Below are positions 56,469 to 64,000 of a stretch of 64,000 nucleotides of DNA, piece by piece. The stretch covers positions 744,001 to 808,000 of the forward strand of contig JAVLRN010000010.1 of NCBI GenBank assembly GCA_032821775.1, written 5' to 3'. How positions within the stretch are numbered: position 1 is the stretch's first letter; every line of letters begins with the position of its first letter. A program made the translations under genes and the position numbers. The notes beneath the pieces were generated by a model, which worked only from the letters and a program-made list of their open reading frames with translations, had not been told where the DNA came from and ran no database searches. Source of the DNA: Sanguinoderma infundibulare (Eukaryota > Basidiomycota > Agaricomycetes > Polyporales > Polyporaceae).

Positions 56469-59400
56469 TCAAGCCCTCGTCGCCCTCGTTCGGCCGGCCC
56501 TCGTCTTCGTGGCAGCAGGAGCGGGCGCAGGATCCGCTTCAGCAGCGGTGGCGGCGCTCTTTCCCGCCGCCTTCCCCGCCGCAACACGACCGCCCTTGCG
56601 TTTCGCGGGCTTGCTCTCCTCCGCATCCTCCTCAGCCCCCGGCTCTGGCGTGTTCTCCTTGTCCTCCGGTATGGCCGCCTCCACCGCCACACTCGACGCA
56701 GCAGCAGCGGCAGCTGCCCCACGCGTGCGCGCCGCACCGCGGCCTGCCGCGGGCGTCGGCGTCGGCGTGGTCCTGGGGACGGGAGTGCGCCGCGCGCGGG
56801 TCGTGCGAGGCGCATCGTTCTCGGCCGCTGGAGCCGGAGCTGGAGGGACGGGCTCGTCGACGTCTTCCTCCTTCACGACCGCTTTGCCACGAGCACCACG
56901 ACGGCCCTTGGCGTTTGTATTCGTGTTGGTCACTTCGGGCTCATGAGGGAGAGAGTCGAGCGGGTCGTCCTCGTCGTTCTCCTCAGCAACCTCGATCGGC
57001 TTAGAGCGTGTCCCGCGGCGCGTGGCCTTGGGGCCCGCCGCGGGGGTCGGCGTCTTCGCACGCGTCTTCCGCCCCGGCTTTGCGTCTGCGTCATTTGTGT
57101 TCGCGGTCGACGTGGTGGATGAGTCTGTCGCGTTGCGGGTGCGACGCGTAGCACGTGCGGGAAGGGGCTCAGGGTCGTCCTCATCCTCCTTGGGCTCCGG
57201 GGTGGCCGCCTTTGCTGGGGCTTTTCCCCGAGTAGCACGCGGGTTCTGTACAGTATTGTTGAGGAGCTGTGAACCAGAAGACGTTGGCGAGTTGCACATA
57301 CCTGTCCCACAGCGCCATCCGCCGTGCGTGCCCTCGTCCTCCGAGCAGTACGGCCCTCTTCAGTAGGTTCCAGCTCTTCGAGAGCCTGCGACGATGCACG
57401 GGTGCTCTTGCTCTTCGACGGAGCAGATTGGGGCACGGGAGTCCTGCGCGCGGTCCTAGTCGCAGGCGTCCTCTTGCCGCGTGCGGTCTTCACAGGGAGC
57501 TCCTCGACAGGCTCCTCCTCATCTTCCTCCGCCCCCTTCTCTTCTTCTTCCTCCTCCTTCTCCTCATCACTGTCAGGTGGAGGAGGCGCGTGATACGCCA
57601 CCGGAGTGCTGAGCATCTCCTGCATGCCGTCCATGCGAGGCGTCTCCGGTGGTCGCTGAGGTTGCGGACGGAACATCTCCCGCACGCCAGCAAGTGCAAA
57701 GGTACTCGGCTCCTCGTGTGGACGCCGGAATACATGACGAAGATCAGACATGCGCGGGGTCTTCGGCGCGGACTCGGGTACAGGCTCCCCAGCCTCCTCT
57801 TGTTCCTCCTCGTGGTCAGACTCTTCGTCATCTTCCTCAAGGAGTATGTGGGACGGGCGGTGGGGACGAGCATGATCGGGGGCGAGGAGGGAGAATCCGC
57901 CCTCCCGCTTGCGCGGACTGAGGCTGAGGCTCTGACGTCCGAGGCTCTGGCGCTGCTTCACGCCCTCGACCATCTGCTTCATGCGCGCGAGCAGAACAGC
58001 GGTGTCCTCTTGCTCCTCGGCCTTCACGGAAGACGCGGACGGTGCGGACGAGGACGGCGATGCTGCTGAGGTGTTCTGCGCCGGGGCGGTTGACTGGGAC
58101 GACGAAGAAGCAGCTTCGTCGAAACTAGGAGGTGGGAGGGGCGCGAGGATAGGGAACAGAGTGCGGCGTGCGCCCGGAGTTTGGCCCTTGAAGAAGTTGT
58201 CGGGCGTCGCGAGAGCTGAACGTCTGCGTGCACGTATGGCCTGCACAACAGCTCTCTTGAGTATGTACTGAATGCGAATACACAATTTGCGCTCACCTCG
58301 CGTTCCTCGTCGGTCACCTTCTCCCTCTTGACCGGGGAGCTGGGTGCAGGAACCGGCGCAGCGGCGGTTGTCGGACGGGCCGGTAAGCCCTCCTCTTCGA
58401 CCGCCGCTGGTACCTGGATCTCGTTGACCTTCCAAGGAGCAACAACGCGTACGCGACGAGGGCCGGATTCAGGCGCACCGCTGACACTGAGGGAGAGGCG
58501 TGGTTGCCGGGAGGTCCTTAGTATTTGGGGAGTCATGAACTGACCGAGCGGGCGAGGCTCGGCCACTGGGGTATTCTCTTGTTCGTCTGGGTATTCGTGT
58601 TCATTTTCTTGATCATCCTTTTCGTCACGATCATAGTCGTCTTCATGGTCCATCTCTTCATCAGACTGCTCTTGTTGCTCCTCAGGGAATTCGTCGAGCG
58701 TGGGTTCTTCATCTTCCTCCTTCGGCTGAGTTCGATTAGTGAACTGTACTTGGTCCGAAGTGTGTCACGCTTACCTCCGCGGAGACGCCACGGAAAGCCC
58801 AACCAAGACTGCCCCTGACCATATCCAAACTTTTTCGCCATCCGGAGACCTGCTGCTGGCCGTCCGGAGGAGGGACCTCCTGCAGATCTTCGTCGCTTTC
58901 TTCTGCAATAGCGTCGATAGCGTCCTCGACTTCCTCCGCATCTTGTTCTTCCTCCTCGCGTTGGATCTCGCGCTGCAGAGCGGCGCGTTGCGCCGAGCGG
59001 ATGAGTACGGCACGGTGAAGGGACGGACGAGGGCGTCGCACAGGAGTTACGGGATATTGAGGCATGACAGGGAGAGGGAGAGGAAGGACGGGTTCGGGTT
59101 CGACCTCGTCGAGAATAACAAGGTCCTTGTCTTCTTCGACTACGCGCGGGGTATCACTGTGAACGAGGACAATCTCTTCCTCTTCGCGGGCGAAAGGTGT
59201 TCGCAAAGGCGTCTGGAGGACGCGAAGGTTCTCCTGCGGGTCGTGACTGGGGCGGGGAGTGAAGACATGTGCGCTCGCGATCATCGAGAGGCGCAGGGGA
59301 CGGCGGGCCGCAACAGGTGTTGCTTGAGTGGGCGTATTAATGATAGCAGAGCGGAGATGCTTGGGAGGGTAGATGAATCGGAAACGCTTCTTGTGTATCT

Positions 59401-59710
59401 CGATCACGGAGTTGTTCTGGAGGGGTACGGTGGTGGGGCCTGAGGCATTCGCGGGAGCGGGGAAGATGGGTTCGTCATCGAGGAGCACACCGTTCGTGCC
59501 AAGTATGACAAGAAACGCCTTGCGCTCAACGAAGGTGATCTTGGCGTGAAGGGCAGAAACGGCAGGGTAATAGAGGCGGAGGGAACATGCCTGGTCGCGG
59601 CCGATGGTGATTTCCTCGTCGTCGATTGGGTATGAGGTGATGATGGACTCTGGGGTCTGGCTGCGCACAAGCTGGAGTGCTCCCAGGCGTCCAATGTCGC
59701 TAGCGTCCAT
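56469..59710 (-). CDS. FHA-domain nuclear protein, large and repeat-rich
   Basis: A predicted phosphothreonine-reading nuclear protein of about 1026 residues. Four exons fit in phase: 58775-59710, 58297-58725, 57302-58240 and 56469-57245. The FHA domain is at about residues 10-115: ITIGRDQACSLRLYYPAVSA with LHAKITF, and LGTNGVLLDDEPIF. Acidic low-complexity regions follow. A conserved-looking block RRRSALATPDNFFKGQTPGA lies in the middle. The C-terminal half is rich in Lys, Arg, Thr, Pro and Ala with repeated motifs (TRGKAPAKAATPEPK, RTRARTADGA, RRTPVPRTTPTPTP) that could bind DNA or be CDK sites. The overall plan, an N-terminal FHA then long charged repeats, recalls Ki-67-like chromosome-periphery proteins, but that is analogy only. 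The ATG at 59710 is followed at once by the FHA fold, so little is missing. Confidence 0.8.
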
Positions 59711-59883
59711 GGTCTCAATACAGACGGTCGCGTCGGCGCCGTGTTCTGAGGGGGCGGGGACGTGGATGACGATGGCGAGAACAAAGTTCCGACTTCAACT
59801 TGCCCAAACCGCGTCGTCCTCGTGACCGTGAACGCTGTCCTTTCTACCATCGTTATATTATGTTACACTAAGCACTGGACAGT

Positions 59884-59957
59884 GGCCGACTAGCTCAGTT
59901 GGTTAGAGCGTGGTGCTAATAACGCCAAGGTCGTCGGTTCGATCCCGGCGTTGGCCA
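59884..59957 (+). tRNA. tRNA-Ile (AAU)
   Basis: A 74-nt cloverleaf: acceptor GGCCGAC with GTTGGCC plus A, D-arm CTAGCTCAGTTGGTTAGAGC, anticodon stem TGGTG/CGCCA around loop CTAATAA (anticodon AAU, read as IAU), variable loop AGGTC, T-arm GTCGG, TTCGATC, CCGGC. A- and B-box promoters are intact and a T-run follows about 50 bases downstream. There is no intron. Confidence 0.95.
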
Positions 59958-61346
59958 CATGCGCGCTGCTCATTGATAGTTTTACCCCCTTCTTCAAGGG
60001 TTTTTTTGTCACCTCTAGTACTGCCATGTTCCTCATCCCCAGCTTGTTCGATAATGGATCGCGAATCTCCAATTACGGGACAGCATGCGCACAGCAAACA
60101 GGCTGGCGTGCATTTGACTTGATGGAATCTCCCTCTACGGTGGGCAGAAATATACTCAAGTTCATTGTAAACGCAAATGGACTCAGGTCCATTCACGACC
60201 AGTGCTTCTGACTATTGCATATAGCTTTTAGTAAGTACATACATTGAAAATATTGAATCACGGACGACATCACGCATAATTCATAACCTGAAGATTGAGA
60301 CATTAGGATGGCCAGAAACGACTCGGATGACATTGGGTAAGAAACATCACGAGGAACGGACATGGTATGTAGTAGCACGACCGGCAAATATTGGCCTGAG
60401 CTAGAGCGGAGTCTGGTAAATGAATGTATCGAAAGACCATGAAAACCTGCAGGACACAAGTGCATGCTCATGCGACCGCGAAATACAGATCGCAATTGGC
60501 CAATTGATCGTCTCCTGCCTAGCATCCTTCAATTTGCTAGACAGACCGAGAAAATCAGCACTGGCATGTAGACCATTATTAATAGACTCATAGTCTCTTT
60601 CAGACATGATTTGGGTAAGTTGTGGGCCTACCAAACTCGCGTCGGATACCCAGAAGCGTGCCAGCGCTGAACGGGTGTCAACTTCTGCTCGACACAGTTC
60701 CCTATAACAGCACGGGGTACGCAGCTGGTATGGGGAAGACAAAATACTGATATTCACATTCAGTTCCCATTCAAAACCGGCACTACAAAACTTCAGTCGC
60801 ACGCAGGTAGAGACAGGCCGCCGCCACACTGCCCGTCTCATCCTCTCAATTGCGGGAGGATCGGGTGGCGAAACAGACCTCGATGCACCTGAGAGTGAGT
60901 AAATGCATGTCAATCGCTCGGTGTCGGTACTGAGATCACATGCACTTCGTACAGTACTCATTCTTGCCTTCGAAGAGGGAAGACGATTCAGCCCATACTT
61001 CGGATGGAAGATGAGTGGTTTCAGTAAGTCAAATCCGCAGACTAGCGACCCGCCAATTAATATTGGTGGCGACAAATACTCGTCTGCCTGGTGGTCGGTT
61101 TAGCGTCATGGTCGTCCTGCCTTTAAACCTTTGCTCTTTCGGACAACACGCCGACCGACTGATCATTACGCCGAGTCTTACGGTTGGTAGCGCCTCAGAA
61201 ACATGATTGCAGCTGCCCGTCCAATATTAATTAAGCCGGCCCGACGCGGGACCGGTTCGAGTGTTCCGTCGCCCGGATCAACCGACATCTTGCACTCCCA
61301 ACCACCACCACCACCACCCTTGTGTCTGCAGCACACACAACTCAAT
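59958..61346. other. Intergenic, no gene recognised
   Basis: About 1.4 kb between tRNA-Ile and RCC1. Composition is lower in GC than the neighbours. A minus-strand open frame of 224 codons (60401-61075) has no domain signature. The last 150 bases, with CCACCA repeats, are the RCC1 leader. Confidence 0.5.
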
Positions 61347-63499
61347 ATGCCTACCAGGACGACCCGCTCCTCAGAAAAACGGCCCACACGCACAAGCACC
61401 AGGAAACGTGCGGCCTCTCCACCTCCCGCTCCCCCGGCGAAGCGTCCCGCACTTGCAAAGCCCAAACCTGCTCCCAAACCCAAACCCGCACCCAAGGATG
61501 AAGAGGACGCTCCAAAACCCAAGCGCACTTACAGAGCTCGGAGACCGCCACCACGAAGAGCGGACCGCACCGCAGTTCCCGCCTCTCGTCCGCTCACCGC
61601 ACGCCAGAGAGACCTCCCATCTCTCAATCCATTACCCGCTCCGCCTGGGCGCGAGCGGCCTTGCTGGCAGCTTTTTGGCTGGGGTCCGGACAACAAGGAT
61701 GGTCCCATGGGCACAGGAGACGAGTTCCCATCATCCAACGCGCCCAGACGCAGCAAAGTCGTGGAGAACTTGATTGAGGAAGGAGAGTTCGGCCTCAACG
61801 GTGCTGGCCTGGTGGCCATCGCCGCAGGAGGATTCTTCTCGCTCATGGTCGACGAGATTGGTCAGGTGTGTGTGATTTTTAATTTTAAATGGCCAACTGC
61901 GTTCTGTGGTGTCTGTCCCTGTCGCCACCTCGTACCACGCAGGAGTACTAGCGTGCGTACTGGGGGTTCTTGAAGAGGCATAGGTATTGCTATGACTGGG
62001 CGGTTGCATTCTCCCTTGTCCTTGCTTCGGAAAAAGCCCATCGAGCCGCTGACCTGGACGAGCAAACGACATGAGACGGATTGGATTCTGAACATGACAA
62101 TGGTCACCAGAACCTTGCTCAATGCGACGGTAGCTCTGGCCGTGAATGCTGCAAAATTCCGCGACAATGTCAACTCCGCGTTTCCTCGTCATTCGCCAGA
62201 CATGACGTCGTTCTACGGCCATCTGGATGATGAACTCGCAACTCAAGGAGGATCAAATTGTGGCATCCGCTTCCGAGAACCTGAATGCCGTGGAGTGCAG
62301 ACTGATCAACGTTCGTTCCCGCCACAGGTCTGGTCATGTGGAAACAACGAAGTCGGACAATTGGGCCGAACAACTGCCAAGAACAAGGACGGCGTGGAGG
62401 TCGACTCCGCGACATCCGTCCCTCTGCATACACCCGTCCGCATTCGCTGCCTCTCGGACGAGTTCTTCCGCGCCATCAAAATAGCGGCAGGTAGCTGCAT
62501 TGCCGCCGCCCTCAGTGACCGCGGCGAACTGCGCGTCTGGGGAGCCTACTACGTCAGTCATCCCAGTGTGCATTTCTTACCAACCTCTAACCCACTGCCT
62601 TCCAACATCACCCACAGTTCTCGCAAAACAGCGGCGGGGACAAGTTCATGTTCTCCCCCCAGCTCGACAGGCAGCCCTTCCCGGTCCCGGTCCCAGAGCT
62701 CGCCGGCGAACGCTTCTCGGACGTCGTCGCCGGCGCCGACCACCTCGTCCTCCTCACCGTCGACGGCGACGTGTACACCATGGGCCAGGGCGGCGACGGC
62801 CAGCTCGGCCACAAGATCCCCAAGGCGACGCCGACGCAGGGCACCGTGCCGTACAAGGTCCTCCGGAACACACACGGCCACCGCGCGGTCGCGATCGGCG
62901 CCGCGAACGACACGTCCTTCTTCGTCGACCAGCAGGGCGACGTCTGGGCGTGGGGCCTCAACGGCTACGGCCAGACTGGCACGGGCAGCAAGCAGAACGT
63001 GTTGTGGTACGCGCACCGCGTGAAGCGCGTCTGCCGGCGCGACCTCGGCGGCGAGGCGAGGGTCGTGCAGGTTGCGGGCGGGGACAGGCACACGCTCTTC
63101 CTCGCGTCGGACGGGCGCGTGTTCGCGTGCGGGAACGCGGAGGACGGCCAGTTCCAGCTGCAGGCGGCGGCGGCGAATGCGGGTGCGAAGGCGGACCCGA
63201 AGGTGACGGACCCGCGGCGGGTCAGCGAGCCCGTGCCAGTCGAGTTTCCGCACGACCTGGAGGAGGACCCGATCGTCCAGATCGATGCGTCCAACCGGAT
63301 GAACGCAGCCATCACGCGGGATGGAATCCTTTACACCTGGGGCTTGAACAGCGAGGGCATGCTGGGGACGAAAGTCGAATCTCCGGACGACATCATCAGG
63401 ACGCCGAAGGTCATCGTTCGGAGAGAAGGAGCGTGGTTGGCAAAGGCGGTTTCTTGCGGTGGTCAACATTGTCTTGCGCTGTTGCGGAAGAAGCCTTGA
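61347..63499 (+). CDS. RCC1: RCC1/Pim1-like Ran guanine-nucleotide exchange factor
   Basis: The chromatin-bound exchange factor that makes Ran-GTP for nuclear transport and spindle assembly. Three exons (61347-61865, 62328-62552, 62618-63499) give 541 residues. The N-terminus is basic and Pro-rich with an NLS-like stretch (KRAASPPPAPPAKRP). Seven-bladed RCC1 repeats follow: WQLFGWGPDNKDGPMGTG, SLMVDEIGQVWSCGNNEVGQ, ELRVWGAYYFSQ, VLLTVDGDVYTMGQGGDGQL, SFFVDQQGDVWAWGLNGYGQ, RVFACGNAEDGQ, and ITRDGILYTWGLNSEGMLGT with the closing SCGGQHCLAL. The ATG at 61347 suits the family; an in-frame ATG at 61203 would add 48 residues. Intron 1 is 462 nt, far longer than usual here. A second intron of 65 nt splits the third blade region. 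Confidence 0.95.
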
Positions 63500-63895
63500 C
63501 CTCCTTGGCGATTTTGTCCATTGGCTTGGTTTGTGAGTGGCTGTCAGCTTGTCCCCAATCCACGTTCCTGTTGCTGAGGCCACCGTATCTCTCAGACATC
63601 GAGGCTAGACAATCACCAGTAACCTCCAAGCTCGTCATCTCTCGCACGCTATCTGGCTTTCCAGCATAGATTCGCTCTGTCCGCAATTTGCGCACATATA
63701 TTACTATCTTGTTCCATGCTTATTTGCTGCCGTGACCCCATCTTGACCGGACCGTATAAATATCTGTTGTAAACATCTTGACGCGCATAGAGCGCAATCG
63801 AAACGTGACATCCTTCCCCAGATGATCTCTCAACGAATTGATCTGAAAGGGCACCGAAAGCATGAACGACGATGTAGAGCGGAGTCCGTCCTGGT

Positions 63896-64000
63896 CTATG
63901 TACGCAGCCACGCCGTCTTTGCCAGCTTCTTTTGCTTCTTCTGCTCCCTGAACCGTTCCTGTTGTGCACGCGCTCGCGATCAGCACCGCCCGACCCGCAG
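63896..64000 (-). CDS. Possible 3' end of a gene entering from the right
   Basis: On the minus strand one frame reads AQQERFREQKKQKKLAKTAW with a stop at 63896-63898, a charged helical tail typical of real protein ends. The frame has a stop a few codons upstream, so an intron would have to end near 63970. The window edge prevents a decision. Confidence 0.25.

Noticed and set aside
56930..58435. 501-codon open frame inside the FHA gene crossing its introns
   Set aside because: It reads through two clear GT-AG introns, and part is in the wrong frame; the four-exon model keeps phase and composition.
60401..61075. 224-codon minus-strand open frame
   Set aside because: No domain signature or splice pattern, and no support from neighbours; length is possible by chance.
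61992..63023. 343-codon open frame starting in the RCC1 intron
   Set aside because: After the second exon it runs out of the RCC1 frame into Ser/Arg-rich sequence. Only its middle part is real coding sequence.
1..64000. CRISPR arrays, bacterial operons, prophage or plasmid functions
   Set aside because: No regularly spaced repeats or such genes; intron-rich fungal genes throughout.

Overview
The window reads as nuclear DNA of a filamentous basidiomycete, most likely an Agaricomycete (inference). Genes are GC-rich and broken by many short GT-AG introns, mostly 45-70 nt. Families typical of mushroom-forming fungi are present: a Kre9-like Ser/Thr-rich GPI-anchored protein, a Clp1-like protein, a GH28 polygalacturonase, an F-box/leucine-rich paralogue pair and a Zn2Cys6 regulator. 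Bacterial features (operons, Shine-Dalgarno sites, CRISPR) are absent and were not expected.

Layout. 1.0-9.7 kb is a compact gene block: SAE2/CtIP (-), SYF2 (-), a divergently transcribed Ser/Thr kinase (+) and a Kre9-like cell-surface protein (+). 10.8-16.1 kb is a duplication and debris zone: an intact F-box gene (-), two decayed GPI1 copies (-), an orphan gene tail (+), tRNA-like sequences, one clear PIF/Harbinger-type MITE and a second inverted-repeat element. 16.3-17.9 kb holds an unrecognised conserved-looking gene. 18.2-22.2 kb is mostly degenerate. 22.2-28.8 kb carries a Clp1-like gene, a truncated tRNA, an IMPACT-family gene, a single-pass membrane protein (-) and an unrecognised gene. 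31.1-36.7 kb carries a bHLH factor, SEC11 and a purine-cytosine permease. 36.7-42.8 kb is a gene-poor 6 kb stretch in front of a large Zn2Cys6 transcription factor (42.8-46.8 kb). 48.8-50.9 kb is an endopolygalacturonase. 51.2-56.1 kb is the better-preserved copy of the duplicated block: tRNA-like, orphan gene (-), intact 12-exon GPI1 (+) and a damaged F-box paralogue (+). 56.5-63.5 kb holds a large FHA protein (-), tRNA-Ile and RCC1 (+).

The most striking structure is an inverted segmental duplication about 38 kb apart. The order tRNA-like / orphan gene / GPI1 / F-box gene at 51.2-56.1 kb recurs in reverse at 13.9-10.8 kb. The two copies have decayed in complementary ways. At 51-56 kb GPI1 is intact but the F-box gene has lost its F-box. 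At 11-14 kb the F-box gene is intact but GPI1 is a fragment.

Most single-copy genes are housekeeping: DNA-end resection (SAE2), splicing (SYF2), signal peptide cleavage (SEC11), GPI-anchor synthesis (GPI1), Ran-GTP generation (RCC1). GPI1 and the Kre9-like protein are related through GPI anchoring; otherwise I see no functional cluster. Intron joins were worked out by hand from splice signals and reading-frame phase and have not been checked against transcripts.
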